Shown here: positions 23,102 to 32,334 of the stretch, piece by piece | Layout: each line of letters opens with the position of its first letter | Position numbering within the stretch: position 1 is the first letter of the stretch | Source: Bacteroidales bacterium | GTDB lineage: Bacteria; Bacteroidota; Bacteroidia; Bacteroidales; Marinifilaceae | Direction: 5' to 3' | Assembly: GCA_015061245.1 (NCBI GenBank) | Contig: SUWY01000022.1 | Location: 1-36,033, forward strand | DNA length: 36,033 nucleotides | Program-made: the position numbers and the translations under genes | Notes under the pieces: generated by a model | Databases searched by the model: none | What the model was told of the DNA's origin: nothing | What the model saw: the letters and a program-made list of their open reading frames with translations, nothing else

Positions 23102-23939
23102 GAAACTCTACATGCTCGGCACAAACCTTGCTATCCATAAATATCTCTGCCAATTTAGCAAAGTGATCTTTCTGCTCCGTTGTAAGGTAACGAAGCGTTC
23201 CTCCCGTCGTTATTCTGTCACGCATCTCCGTATGGCGCTCCAAATAATTTGCCAAAGAGAGTGCCACTGTTTCGCCTTGCGAAATCAATGATACCCCCTC
23301 GGGAAGTTCCTTCGCAATTAATGGGGCCAATAAGGGATAGTGCGTACAACCAAGTATTATTGTATCTATTTTAGGATCCAACAAAAAGAGCTGATCTACA
23401 TATTTCTTTACAAAATACTCCGCTCCTTTGCCCGAAAATTCATTATTTTCAACCAACGGAACCCACATTGGACAGGCCACCTGCGATACACAGAAACTCT
23501 GATCGCCATGAAGTTTGGCAATCTCCAAAGGATAGGATGAAGAGGCTACCGTGCCACGTGTAGCAAAGACTCCGACATGGCCATTTTTTGAGATATTTGG
23601 CAACTGTTCTACAGTTGGCCTGATAACTCCCAACACTCTTCGTGAAGGATCATACTCCAACAAATCATTTTGTTGAATTGTCCTTAATGCTTTTGCCGAA
23701 GCGGTATTGCATGCCAATATTACCATAGGGCATCCAAGCTCAAAAAGGTGTTCTACCGCTTGCGCCGTATATGAGTATACTGTCTCAAACGAACGGGTGC
23801 CATAGGGTGCTCGTGCATTATCACCCAAATAGATATAGTCATATTGCGGCAAAAGCTCGACTATCTCCTTCAAGATAGTCAAGCCTCCATATCCGGAATC
23901 AAAGACACCGATTGCTCCTCTTTTCAAAGAGTTCGACAT
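23094..23939 (-). CDS. murI: Glutamate racemase
   Basis: Makes D-glutamate for peptidoglycan. The ATG at 23939 is preferred over a TTG two codons upstream, giving 281 residues. Asp14-Ser15 lie in GVFDSGYGG; the two catalytic cysteines are Cys77 in LACNTAS and Cys198 in LGCTHYPLL; YGTRS is at 46-50. It lies 13 bases after the Skp-like gene and overlaps the fur-like gene by 8 bases. Its place after bamA and ompH is conserved in the phylum. Confidence 0.96.
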   Translation of the reverse strand: MSNSLKRGAIGVFDSGYGGLTILKEIVELLPQYDYIYLGDNARAPYGTRSFETVYSYTAQAVEHLFELGCPMVILACNTASAKALRTIQQNDLLEYDPSRRVLGVIRPTVEQLPNISKNGHVGVFATRGTVASSSYPLEIAKLHGDQSFCVSQVACPMWVPLVENNEFSGKGAEYFVKKYVDQLFLLDPKIDTIILGCTHYPLLAPLIAKELPEGVSLISQGETVALSLANYLERHTEMRDRITTGGTLRYLTTEQKDHFAKLAEIFMDSKVCAEHVEFHE

Positions 23940-23952
23940 CGGCAATTGATTT

Positions 23953-24465
23953 TTAAATTCCTAGTTTACTCTTTACCATTGGCATCAAGTCAATAGCATC
24001 TGGAGCCATGTAAATGATTGCACCTGCATCAAATACATAGGTAAAGCCATTTGACTTAGCAACCTCATCAACAGTATTTTTAGCCTTCTCATAAATAGGC
24101 GCCATTAACTGTTGATTCACATTCTGCAACTCTTGCTGTGCCAACTCAACAAAACTCTGAATTCTTTGTTGCATCTGCATAATCTCCTGCTCCTTAGCCT
24201 GACGAACAATCTGAGTATAAGTAGCAGCCTTCTCCTCGTACTCCTTTACTGCTGCACTCCACTCCTCCTGCATCTTGGTCTGCTGTGTCTCAATCTCCTG
24301 AACTTTTTTCTCAAACTCCTCTCCAGCAGTTTTATACTCAGGCATAGATGTCACTAACTCATCAAACTTAATATAACCCAACTTAGCCTGCTGAGCATAA
24401 GAAGCTGAAATTCCTGCAATAGCAACCGCCACTACCATGGCGAATCTAATTAATCCTTTCATCAT
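23953..24465 (-). CDS. OmpH/Skp-like periplasmic chaperone
   Basis: A 170-residue periplasmic protein with a signal peptide (about 1-24, SASYAQQ). It then has the family opening LGYIKFDELVTSMPEYK and long charged helices (about 45-115, rich in Glu, Lys and Gln) that form the tentacles of Skp. It would hold unfolded outer-membrane proteins and hand them to BamA, whose gene ends 21 bases upstream. Many Bacteroidales carry two such genes in tandem at this spot; here I see one. Confidence 0.93.
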   Translation of the reverse strand: MMKGLIRFAMVVAVAIAGISASYAQQAKLGYIKFDELVTSMPEYKTAGEEFEKKVQEIETQQTKMQEEWSAAVKEYEEKAATYTQIVRQAKEQEIMQMQQRIQSFVELAQQELQNVNQQLMAPIYEKAKNTVDEVAKSNGFTYVFDAGAIIYMAPDAIDLMPMVKSKLGI

Positions 24466-24486
24466 TTTTGTATTTAGTTTATAATA

Positions 24487-27069
24487 TTAAAATTCTTGTC
24501 CTAATACGAAGTGGAATTGAGATCCATTTGCTCCAGGACGTCCAGGAACCTTATCAAATCCATATCCCCAATCGATACCCATCATTCCCAACATAGGCAA
24601 AAATACTCTCACTCCTATACCGGCAGAACGGTACAGATTGAAAGGCTCGAAATCCTTCATCTGTGCCCATGAGTTACCGGCCTCAAGGAACGACAACACA
24701 TAGATTGTTGCTGCATCTTTCAACGATACCGGATATCTCACCTCCATGGTAAATTTAGAGTAAACTGCAGCATCGGAAGAGGTACTGATAAAGTTTGAAC
24801 CGGCATTTGTCAACGATCCATTCTCGTATCCACGCAAACCGATATACTCACGACCATACAAACTATAACCGGTCATTCCATCTCCTCCCATTTCATATCC
24901 CTCAAACGGTGATCTGAAATCCTTATTGTAGTGTCCCAAATAACCATATTGGGCATTCAGGTACAATACCGTATTATTCTTCTTGTCTAGTGGAACAAAA
25001 ATCTTTCCATTGAATTTCCACTTGTGGTACTCAACCCAACGGTAACGCTCCTCACTAGTCATATTGGGATTAGCATAGTTACGTCCATTAAACAAAGAGT
25101 ATGGCGGAGTAAATGTCAGTGACAATGAGAAGTCTGTTCCTGAACGGGTATACATTGGAGCATCAATAGAGGCTCTTCTGATTGTTGTCGAGAATGACAA
25201 ATTATTAGATACTCCGTTCTCGAATACGTAGTATGGCCAGTTCTTCAAATTATAGTGCTGGAATGATAACTCATTATATAAGGTAAAGTAATCATCAGGC
25301 CACTTAACACGTCTCCCCAATCCTACACTCAATCCCCATATATTCATATGTTGCGAGTCATCGTAGTCCGAAGAAGAGTATGCTCCACTATTAACATAGT
25401 ATGATCTGCGGTAATAGTTTGATGAATATCCACTCTGATGAGAATAGAATAGACGCACGCTCAAAGAGTTTGGTTTCTTACCTCCGAGCCATGGCTCCAT
25501 AAATGATAAACTGAAGTTTGTATAGAACTTACCGTTTGTCTGGGCATTCAAACTGAATGTCTGTCCATCTCCCTGTGGTAACGGACGATATGTCTTGAAA
25601 TTAAAGATATTTCTCATTGAGAAGTTGGTAAAGGTCAAACCTACCGATGCAATAATCATGCCGGCTCCCCAACCTCCGGAAATCTCTACTCTATCATTTC
25701 CCTTCTCTTGTAATCCGAAACCTATGTCAACTGTACCATTATCTTGATCAGGGGTAATTGACAAGCCGGAACTCAATGCCTCTGCATCGAAATGACCCAA
25801 GTTAGCCAACTGACGAATACTTCGCATAATGTCATCACGACTATACAACTCTCCCGGATATACATATAGCTCTCTTCGAATTACATGGTCATGAGTCTTA
25901 TCATTACCGGTAATATCTACTCTGTTGATTGTTGCTTGAGGTCCCTCTATTACACGTATCTCTACATTTATCGAATCTTTACCTACAATTCTTTCTGTTG
26001 GATAGAAATTGGCAAACAAGTATCCCTGATTAGCATAAAATCCATTCAACACACTCTCTTCTGAATCTGTCAACTGATCATTAAAATGCTTTTTGTTATA
26101 AACATCTCCTTTGGATACTCCTAAATAGTCATTCAACAACTGAGAATCATAGACAGTATTACCAATCCATACAATATCGTTATAGAAATATTGATTGCCC
26201 TCATCAACGTGCATAACAATCTTCACTCGCTTATCCGAAAGGGTTATCACACTATCAGATACAATCATTGCATCTCTATAACCTCGTTCATTATATTTAT
26301 CAAGCAGGTCATACTTCTCTTGCTCATATACATCTGCCACATATTTAGAGGGCTTAAGTAAATTCACAAGCGATTTTTCACGAGTCTTCTTCATTGAACG
26401 TTTCAACACAGACTCTTTGACTCCAACATTACCTACAATGTCAATCTCCTTAATCTTTATCTTATTTTTACGCTCTGCGTAAACATCAATAATCTCGAAA
26501 TTCTTATTATCGGGATCGTCGCGAGTCACTACATTTATACCAACATTGAAATAACCCTTCTCCTCCAGGCTCTCCTTTACCTTTCTACGGATTGTTTCAA
26601 GCATCATTTCATTCATCTGCATACCCTTCTCCAAATTAAGAGCCTCACGAATTTTATTCTCCTCTGATTTTTTCAACCCCCAGAAGTTTATCTCTGATAG
26701 CTGGTGTGCAGGTTGCAACTGGATTGTCAAATATGCGCTATCATTAATTACTCTTGATAGCAAGATGGTCGCTCCCGAAAAACTTTTCTGATTGTATAGA
26801 CGACGTATTGCACGAGTAATCTCATCACCGGGAATCTTTACCACATTTCCAATTCCCAATCCAAGACTGTTAATTATGTATTGTTTCTCAAAATCGTCAT
26901 ATTGAGCACCTCCCTCTTGGACAATATCCACCCCTGCAATAACGTACTTCTTTGGTGCAGAGTAATAAACTTCAGGAACTCCGCTTTCAGAGTTCTGAGC
27001 CATCACCTCTCCACAAAACACAAACATTAGTGCCATAAGGCACAATATATATCTTTTTATACTACTCAT
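24487..27069 (-). CDS. bamA: Outer membrane protein assembly factor BamA
   Basis: The Omp85-family core of the barrel assembly machine. Residues 1-25 are a signal peptide (GEVMAQ). Residues about 40-450 carry five POTRA domains; recognisable openings include IKEIDIVGNVGVKE near 207 and INRVDITGNDKTHD near 382. The C-terminal barrel runs from about 470 to 860, ending FHFVLGQEF with a terminal Phe. It contains the GLRGYENGSL motif, the family's conserved (V/I)RG(F/Y) loop-6 signature. At 860 residues it is of typical Bacteroidetes size. It overlaps the uppS end by 8 bases. Clients should include the two small barrels of the nearby lipoprotein operon. Confidence 0.96.
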   Translation of the reverse strand: MSSIKRYILCLMALMFVFCGEVMAQNSESGVPEVYYSAPKKYVIAGVDIVQEGGAQYDDFEKQYIINSLGLGIGNVVKIPGDEITRAIRRLYNQKSFSGATILLSRVINDSAYLTIQLQPAHQLSEINFWGLKKSEENKIREALNLEKGMQMNEMMLETIRRKVKESLEEKGYFNVGINVVTRDDPDNKNFEIIDVYAERKNKIKIKEIDIVGNVGVKESVLKRSMKKTREKSLVNLLKPSKYVADVYEQEKYDLLDKYNERGYRDAMIVSDSVITLSDKRVKIVMHVDEGNQYFYNDIVWIGNTVYDSQLLNDYLGVSKGDVYNKKHFNDQLTDSEESVLNGFYANQGYLFANFYPTERIVGKDSINVEIRVIEGPQATINRVDITGNDKTHDHVIRRELYVYPGELYSRDDIMRSIRQLANLGHFDAEALSSGLSITPDQDNGTVDIGFGLQEKGNDRVEISGGWGAGMIIASVGLTFTNFSMRNIFNFKTYRPLPQGDGQTFSLNAQTNGKFYTNFSLSFMEPWLGGKKPNSLSVRLFYSHQSGYSSNYYRRSYYVNSGAYSSSDYDDSQHMNIWGLSVGLGRRVKWPDDYFTLYNELSFQHYNLKNWPYYVFENGVSNNLSFSTTIRRASIDAPMYTRSGTDFSLSLTFTPPYSLFNGRNYANPNMTSEERYRWVEYHKWKFNGKIFVPLDKKNNTVLYLNAQYGYLGHYNKDFRSPFEGYEMGGDGMTGYSLYGREYIGLRGYENGSLTNAGSNFISTSSDAAVYSKFTMEVRYPVSLKDAATIYVLSFLEAGNSWAQMKDFEPFNLYRSAGIGVRVFLPMLGMMGIDWGYGFDKVPGRPGANGSQFHFVLGQEF

Positions 27070-27811
27070 TACTATTCCTTACCTGTTCCCCTGTCATTCC
27101 ATATCGACGTTCGCGGCCAACAAAACTATCGATTGCATTTTTCAACTCCTCTTCACCAAACTCCGGCCAGAACTTATCAATAAACATAAACTCGGTATAT
27201 GCGCATTGCCACAATAAGAAATTGCTCAATCTGCACTCACCTCCGGTTCTAATCAACAAATCAGGATCAGGGATTCCCGCTGTTGTCAATTCACTCTCAA
27301 TTGCTGCTGCATCAATTTGAGAAATTTTACCTTGTTTGTATGCCTCTGCAAGTTTTTGAGCCGCACTTACAATCTCCCAACGTGCGCCATAACTGATCGC
27401 CAAAAGCAAAGTCAAACCACTGTTATTCGCCGATTTTTCCTCTAATTCAATAAATTGCTTTCTTACTCCTTCCGGCAAATCCGCCTTGTTACCAATCATC
27501 ATTATACGTACTCCCGCGCTCATCAACTCCTCGGTTTCGCGTATAATTGCCTGAGCCATCATGGCCATCAAAGCATCAACTTCCTCTTTTGGACGATTCC
27601 AATTCTCTGTGGAAAATGTATATAATGTTAGATACTTTACTCCAAATTTAGAGGCTGCCTTTACTGTTCTTTTTACAGCATCGACTCCTGCCGCATGGCC
27701 TGCAACTCTCTGCATTCCACGCGCTTGCGCCCATCTTCCATTGCCATCCATAATGATTGCAATGTGAGTAGGTACCGCCTGTTTCTTATCCATATCAACA
27801 GAATTAGCCAT
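27062..27811 (-). CDS. uppS: Undecaprenyl diphosphate synthase (cis-prenyltransferase)
   Basis: Builds the C55 undecaprenyl carrier used for cell-wall and surface glycans. IIMDGNGRWAQARG at 19-32 holds the catalytic Asp22, and RVAGHAAG lies at 35-42. YLTLYTFSTENW follows near 75, and the C-terminal DLLIRTGGECRLSNFLLWQ and ELKNAIDSFVGRERRYG are the remaining family motifs. 249 residues is normal. It starts bamA's transcript and may have its own promoter box 28 bases upstream. The carrier it makes links it with the glycosyltransferase at 252-1199 and the DUF368 protein at 30639. Confidence 0.96.
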   Translation of the reverse strand: MANSVDMDKKQAVPTHIAIIMDGNGRWAQARGMQRVAGHAAGVDAVKRTVKAASKFGVKYLTLYTFSTENWNRPKEEVDALMAMMAQAIIRETEELMSAGVRIMMIGNKADLPEGVRKQFIELEEKSANNSGLTLLLAISYGARWEIVSAAQKLAEAYKQGKISQIDAAAIESELTTAGIPDPDLLIRTGGECRLSNFLLWQCAYTEFMFIDKFWPEFGEEELKNAIDSFVGRERRYGMTGEQVRNSNE

Positions 27812-27838
27812 TATAATACATCGTTCCTAAAAATCGGT

Positions 27839-27846
27839 CAAAGATA
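27839..27846 (-). promoter_or_regulatory. Putative -7 box upstream of uppS
   Basis: Read on the minus strand, 27846 down to 27839 is TATCTTTG, an exact TAnnTTTG match in the 82-base gap between nadK and uppS. At the 20-base distance upstream the sequence is TTTT rather than TTTG, so the -33 element is only partial. Confidence 0.5.
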
Positions 27847-27893
27847 GCAACTATAAGTGAATTAATAAAATGCAGAGTGTGAAAAAAAACTAA

Positions 27894-28787
27894 TTATTGC
27901 TTAGAATTACGCATATCCTCGCCCCAATAGAGTTTTTTTCGTATGGTTCCATAGAAATTTGTACCCGGCAATTGCACAACTTTGATCTTATAATCTCCTG
28001 TTGCAACCCTCACCGGACAACTATCTTTACGCTTATACATCTCCGAATCTGCACTTAGTATATAATCGCCTGAGCGGCTCTCTACACAAATCTCCAACTT
28101 TGACTCAACCGGTATTGCCATTGGTCGCAATGTCAGATTGTGTGGCGATACAGGAGTCAACAAGAGAAGTCTGCAATCAGGACAAATTATAGGACCTCCG
28201 GCACTCATTGAGTATGCGGTAGAACCCGTAGGAGTTGATATTACCAACCCATCTGCCCAATAGGTTGTCAAAAAATCGCCATTAATATATACGTGAATGG
28301 TCAAGAGCGAGGCCATATCAGATTTCAATATACTCACCTCATTCAACGCAGTTCCCGATACCTGAGTATCTCCTTCACTTTCAAAACCCAAAATATCACG
28401 ATACGACAGCGCATAATTCTCTGCTGCAATCATCTCAACGGCAGTTTCAATATCGGCCCTTGCAACATTAGCCAAAAATCCCATGCGACCACAATTGATT
28501 CCAAGAATTGGAATATCCTTATCCTCTACGAGCGAGGCCGCTCCGAGAAATGTTCCATCGCCTCCTACGCTCAACACCATTTTGGGGCTGTACGATGCGA
28601 TTGTCTCTTTAGTGAATAGAGAAGAGTATCCATCCTTCGAGATTCCGAATTGAACCAAGGTATCGGCAGTCTGCTCCTCACATATAATTTTGAAACCTCG
28701 CCTGCTCAAAAGCCCCAAAAGATGCTTGAAAACTTGAGCAGAATCGGCCTGTATTCGCTTCCCGTATAGGGCAATTACATTATTCAT
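27894..28787 (-). CDS. nadK: NAD kinase
   Basis: Phosphorylates NAD to NADP. It carries the family's GGDGTFLGA (75-83), the NGRMGFLA-type motif (ILGINCGRMGFLA), the ALNEVSILK stretch and TPTGSTAYSMSAGGPII. 297 residues is normal. It is divergent from the small acidic protein gene; the intergenic space carries a TAAATTTG box on its strand. Confidence 0.96.
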   Translation of the reverse strand: MNNVIALYGKRIQADSAQVFKHLLGLLSRRGFKIICEEQTADTLVQFGISKDGYSSLFTKETIASYSPKMVLSVGGDGTFLGAASLVEDKDIPILGINCGRMGFLANVARADIETAVEMIAAENYALSYRDILGFESEGDTQVSGTALNEVSILKSDMASLLTIHVYINGDFLTTYWADGLVISTPTGSTAYSMSAGGPIICPDCRLLLLTPVSPHNLTLRPMAIPVESKLEICVESRSGDYILSADSEMYKRKDSCPVRVATGDYKIKVVQLPGTNFYGTIRKKLYWGEDMRNSKQ

Positions 28788-28814
28788 TTTAAATCAAATT
28801 GATACTTTTCGGAG

Positions 28815-28851
28815 CAAATTTAATAAAATATCTATTTATTCGTTATCTTTG
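28815..28851. promoter_or_regulatory. Divergent -7 boxes between nadK and the small acidic protein gene
   Basis: TATCTTTG at 28844-28851 (plus strand) precedes the small acidic protein gene by 29 bases. TAAATTTG on the minus strand (28822 down to 28815) precedes nadK by 27 bases. Both match TAnnTTTG; neither has a clear TTTG at the ideal distance. Confidence 0.5.
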
Positions 28852-28880
28852 CTATTCATTAAGAGAGTAAACTTTGCATT

Positions 28881-29126
28881 ATGTTGCCGAAATTTTTATT
28901 TGCCGACAACTCACAATTCTCAACAGAACTTGTGTATGTTGTTCATACAGAGAAACCTCGCTGCATTATACAGTGCGGAATTGAGGATTTTGACGATGAT
29001 AATCAAATCTTCTGGATAGATGAGGAGCCCTCGCCCGAAGATATTGAGGAGTTATTGGATATGGCTCGTGATTTCTATGAAGCCACCCTTGATAACGAGG
29101 ATGAATTGGAAGAATATGATGATTAA
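28881..29126 (+). CDS. Small, highly acidic protein of unknown function
   Basis: An 81-residue protein with 26 Asp or Glu and only 4 Lys or Arg. There is no signal peptide or membrane segment. The N-terminal half (about 1-47) looks like alternating strands (ELVYVVHTEKPRCIIQCG), with a Cys pair at 28 and 32. The C-terminal half is helical and acidic, ending EDELEEYDD. I cannot name a family. A promoter box lies 29 bases upstream, and the DUF4301 gene starts 12 bases downstream, so it leads the transcript. The ORF is well supported by its start, its spacing and its codon use. Confidence 0.75.
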   Translation: MLPKFLFADNSQFSTELVYVVHTEKPRCIIQCGIEDFDDDNQIFWIDEEPSPEDIEELLDMARDFYEATLDNEDELEEYDD

Positions 29127-29138
29127 AACAATATAACT

Positions 29139-30632
29139 ATGTACACAGAGAAAGATTTAGCGCTATTTGAAGCTCGAGGCGTTACTCCCGAGCAGATAGA
29201 CAAGCAGTTGGAGAATTTCAAAACAGGTTTTAACGCTGTTACATTGACAGGACCTGCTACCGTTGGCAACGGAATTATCAGAATTGAGAAAGAGGAGGAG
29301 GATATGCTTTTGTTGGCATACGACAAGGCAATCAACGAGAAACAGATTACAAAGATGGTGCCTGCATCAGGTTCAGCAACCAGAATGTTCAAAGATCTTT
29401 TCTCATATCTAAATTCTGCCGATGATGCAGAGATGCCTGGAAACATTGAGAATTTCTACGCAAAGATCGAGGCTTTACCATTCTACAACTCATTGGAGAA
29501 GACAATTGCAGAGTGTGGAGAGTCATTGGCTGAGTTGCGCGAGAAGGGCGAGTACAAGAAAATCATGAACTACATTCTTGTTGATGGTTTAAAATATGGC
29601 GATACTCCAAAGGGTTTGATTGAGTTCCATACATACGCTGACATTGTAAGAACTCCATTCGACGAGCATTTGGCAGAGGGCGCTCTTTATGCCAGCGTTA
29701 AGGGAATCTCTAAGATTCACTTCACAGTATCTGAGGAGCACACCGAGAAGTTCAAAAAACACTTGGAGCAGGTTGTGAAGTTGTTTGAGAAGAAATTCGG
29801 AATTAAGTACGATGTTAGCTTCTCTATTCAAAAGCCATCAACCGATACAATCAGCATTGAGAATAACGGCGAGTTGTTGCGCGATGATAACGGCAACATT
29901 ATCTTCCGTCCGGGAGGTCACGGTGCTCTTATCCACAACTTGAACGATTTGGATGCAGACATTGTATTCGTTAAGAATATTGATAACGTATCTCCTGATA
30001 AGAACAAACCTGATACATGCCAATACAAGAAGCTTATTGCAGGATTGTTGGTAGGATTGCAGGAGAAGATCTTCGGATATTTGAAGCAACTTGACCAGGA
30101 GGATATTTCAGAGGCAGCGCTTAAGGAGATTACAACATTCGCAAAGAACAAATTGGGCTTCAAGGGCGAGAAAGAGGAGTATACTATTGCAGAGTTAAAG
30201 GATATGCTTAACCGTCCTATCAGAGTGTGCGGTATGGTTAAGAACGAGGGTGAGCCCGGCGGTGGACCATTCTGGGTTAAGTGCGAGAATGGCGAGCGCT
30301 TGATGATTTGTGAGTCTGCTCAGATTAACCTTAAAGAGAAATCACAGAAGGATATCTTTGATGCCTCTACACACTTCAATCCTGTAGATTTGGTATGCGG
30401 TATTAAAGATTACACAGGCAAGAAGTTCAACTTGCTGAACTATGTTGCAGAGGAGCAGGGATTCATTAACTACAAGTCATACAAGGGACGCGACATTGAG
30501 GTTCAAGAGCTTCCGGGTCTATGGAATGGAGCTATGGCAAATTGGATTACCCTATTCGTGGAGGTTCCATTGACCACCTTCACTCCGGTTAAGACCGTAT
30601 TTGATTTGTTCAAACCTGAGCATCAAAACTAA
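29139..30632 (+). CDS. DUF4301 family protein
   Basis: A 497-residue soluble protein of the DUF4301 family, known mainly from Bacteroidetes, function unknown. There is no signal peptide or membrane segment. Conserved-looking parts include KMVPASGSATRMFKDLF near 70-86, which recalls the glycine-rich nucleotide-binding loop of sugar nucleotidyltransferases. FRPGGHGALIHNLNDLDADIVFVKNIDN lies near 251-278, and MVKNEGEPGGGPFWV near 366-380. The first and second of these suggest a nucleotidyltransferase-like fold, but that is inference. Codons are strongly biased to TTG and GAG, as in the etf genes, which points to high expression. It lies between the small acidic protein gene and the DUF368 gene. 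Confidence 0.9.
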   Translation: MYTEKDLALFEARGVTPEQIDKQLENFKTGFNAVTLTGPATVGNGIIRIEKEEEDMLLLAYDKAINEKQITKMVPASGSATRMFKDLFSYLNSADDAEMPGNIENFYAKIEALPFYNSLEKTIAECGESLAELREKGEYKKIMNYILVDGLKYGDTPKGLIEFHTYADIVRTPFDEHLAEGALYASVKGISKIHFTVSEEHTEKFKKHLEQVVKLFEKKFGIKYDVSFSIQKPSTDTISIENNGELLRDDNGNIIFRPGGHGALIHNLNDLDADIVFVKNIDNVSPDKNKPDTCQYKKLIAGLLVGLQEKIFGYLKQLDQEDISEAALKEITTFAKNKLGFKGEKEEYTIAELKDMLNRPIRVCGMVKNEGEPGGGPFWVKCENGERLMICESAQINLKEKSQKDIFDASTHFNPVDLVCGIKDYTGKKFNLLNYVAEEQGFINYKSYKGRDIEVQELPGLWNGAMANWITLFVEVPLTTFTPVKTVFDLFKPEHQN

Positions 30633-30638
30633 AAATTA

Positions 30639-31565
30639 ATGGATAAAAGATACCTGTTACTAACATTAAAAGGTATTGCGATGGGTGCAGCCGACGTCGT
30701 TCCTGGCGTTTCAGGCGGCACCATCGCCTTTATTACCGGTATATATGATGAGCTTTTGGGTAGCATAAAAAAGATTGATGCTACAGCCATAAAACTATTC
30801 TTCACAGGAAAGTTCAAGCAATTCATGCAATACATTAATGGCTATTTTCTACTATCGGTACTATTGGGAATTGCCATTTCTATCTTTTCATTGGCTAAGC
30901 TGATGACATGGTTGCTAACCAACCATCCTATTCAAATATGGTCATTCTTTTTCGGGTTGATAATTGCTTCATCGATACTTGTTGCAACAACCGTAAAGGA
31001 GTGGAATTGGAAAACTATCCTTAGCAGTATAATAGGAGCGACTGTTGCCTACTACATAACAGTAGCATCGCCAACAACAACCCCCGACAGCTACTGGTTT
31101 ATATTCTTAAGTGGAGCTATTGCCATTTGCGCAATGATCCTACCGGGAATTTCAGGTTCATTTATCTTGTTGCTATTGGGCAAATACTCATTCATAATGG
31201 ACTCTATCAGTCAATTCAAGATTGACATTATGGCCGTATTTGCCGTTGGAGCTGCGATTGGAATAATCTCCTTTTCACACTTTCTGTCATGGCTTCTGAA
31301 AAAATATAACAACCTCACCATTGCACTTCTTACCGGTTTTATGGTTGGCTCTTTAAATAAGGTATGGCCATGGAAGGAGACATTGGAGAGCTATATTGAC
31401 AGCCACGGAGTTGAACAGGCAATCACACAACGAAGCATATTACCTACCACTTTCGAGCAATTAACAGGTCAAGAGGCTCATATTGTCGAGGCAATCATCT
31501 ATTGCATTATAGGATTGGTATTGGTAAGCAGTATTGAATTTATTGCCAAGAAGTTACAAAAATGA
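30639..31565 (+). CDS. DUF368 membrane protein, PopT-type undecaprenyl phosphate translocase
   Basis: A 308-residue integral membrane protein with about eight to ten hydrophobic segments. The two family signatures are clear: MGAADVVPGVSGGTIAFITG at 12-31 and the internal repeat AMILPGISGSFILLLLGKY near 167-185. DUF368 proteins (PopT) are reported to return undecaprenyl phosphate across the inner membrane for reuse, so I infer that role here. It starts 6 bases after DUF4301, and its stop overlaps the aroE start (ATGA). Confidence 0.9.
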   Translation: MDKRYLLLTLKGIAMGAADVVPGVSGGTIAFITGIYDELLGSIKKIDATAIKLFFTGKFKQFMQYINGYFLLSVLLGIAISIFSLAKLMTWLLTNHPIQIWSFFFGLIIASSILVATTVKEWNWKTILSSIIGATVAYYITVASPTTTPDSYWFIFLSGAIAICAMILPGISGSFILLLLGKYSFIMDSISQFKIDIMAVFAVGAAIGIISFSHFLSWLLKKYNNLTIALLTGFMVGSLNKVWPWKETLESYIDSHGVEQAITQRSILPTTFEQLTGQEAHIVEAIIYCIIGLVLVSSIEFIAKKLQK

Positions 31566-32308
31566 GAGAGTTTGGATTAATTGGATTCCCATTGGGGCAC
31601 TCATTTTCTAAAAGATATTTTACCGATAAATTTGAGAATTTGGGTATTGATGCGCTATATCAGAACTTCGAGATAGAAAATGTGAATGAGATTCTTAGCA
31701 TAGTTTCAACTCATCCCAACTTAGAGGGATTCAATGTTACCATACCTCACAAAAGGGCCATCATTCCATTCCTAACCAAAATTACCCCCGAAGCCGAGGC
31801 TATTGGTGCAGTAAACTGCGTTAAGATTATCCGCACCCAGGATAGATATGAATTGATTGGGCATAACACCGATGTGGTTGGATTTGAGGGCTCTTTAAGG
31901 TGTTTTTTGGGCGAGGCCTCGCCTAAAAAAGCCTTAGTGCTGGGTAATGGAGGTGCAGCCAAAGCTGTTCGCTATGTGCTGAAGAAAATGGAAATTTCAT
32001 ACTTGACAGTCTCACGTAATCCACAAGGAGAGAATGAGATAGGCTACGACCATCTACCATCAATCATTGAGGATCATAAATTGATTGTCAACACAACTCC
32101 ACTTGGCACATGGCCCAATATTGAAACCTCGCCAAACATCCCATACGAAATGTTGACAACCGACCATTTCCTATTCGATTTGGTATATAATCCCGAGGTT
32201 ACAAAATTTATGAGCCAAGGAAAAAATGTTGGTACAAATGTCTGTAATGGACACCAAATGTTGGTCTTACAGGCTGAGGCTGGATGGAAAATTTGGAACG
32301 AAAAATAA
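31562..32308 (+). CDS. aroE: Shikimate dehydrogenase
   Basis: Reduces 3-dehydroshikimate with NADPH in the route to aromatic amino acids. Shikimate-binding Ser14 and Ser16 are in GHSFSK, Lys64 in NVTIPHK, and Asp104 in HNTDVVGF. The nucleotide loop is LGNGGAAKA (127-135), and NTTPLGTWPN and NGHQMLVLQAEAGW close the protein. At 248 residues it is slightly short, as in other Bacteroidetes. Its start overlaps the DUF368 stop by 4 bases. It ends the run before the etf operon. Confidence 0.95.
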   Translation: MREFGLIGFPLGHSFSKRYFTDKFENLGIDALYQNFEIENVNEILSIVSTHPNLEGFNVTIPHKRAIIPFLTKITPEAEAIGAVNCVKIIRTQDRYELIGHNTDVVGFEGSLRCFLGEASPKKALVLGNGGAAKAVRYVLKKMEISYLTVSRNPQGENEIGYDHLPSIIEDHKLIVNTTPLGTWPNIETSPNIPYEMLTTDHFLFDLVYNPEVTKFMSQGKNVGTNVCNGHQMLVLQAEAGWKIWNEK

Positions 32309-32334
32309 AAATTACTACTTTTACGCAAACGTTT
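32292..32334 (+). promoter_or_regulatory. Promoter of the etf operon with LacI-type operator candidate
   Basis: TTTG (32292-32295) and TACTTTTA (32316-32323, seven of eight to TAnnTTTG) are spaced by 20 bases. The palindrome AAACGTTT (32327-32334) lies where transcription should begin. A central CG flanked by A and T runs is typical of LacI/GalR operators, so repression at this site is plausible. etfB starts 21 bases further on. Confidence 0.5.
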
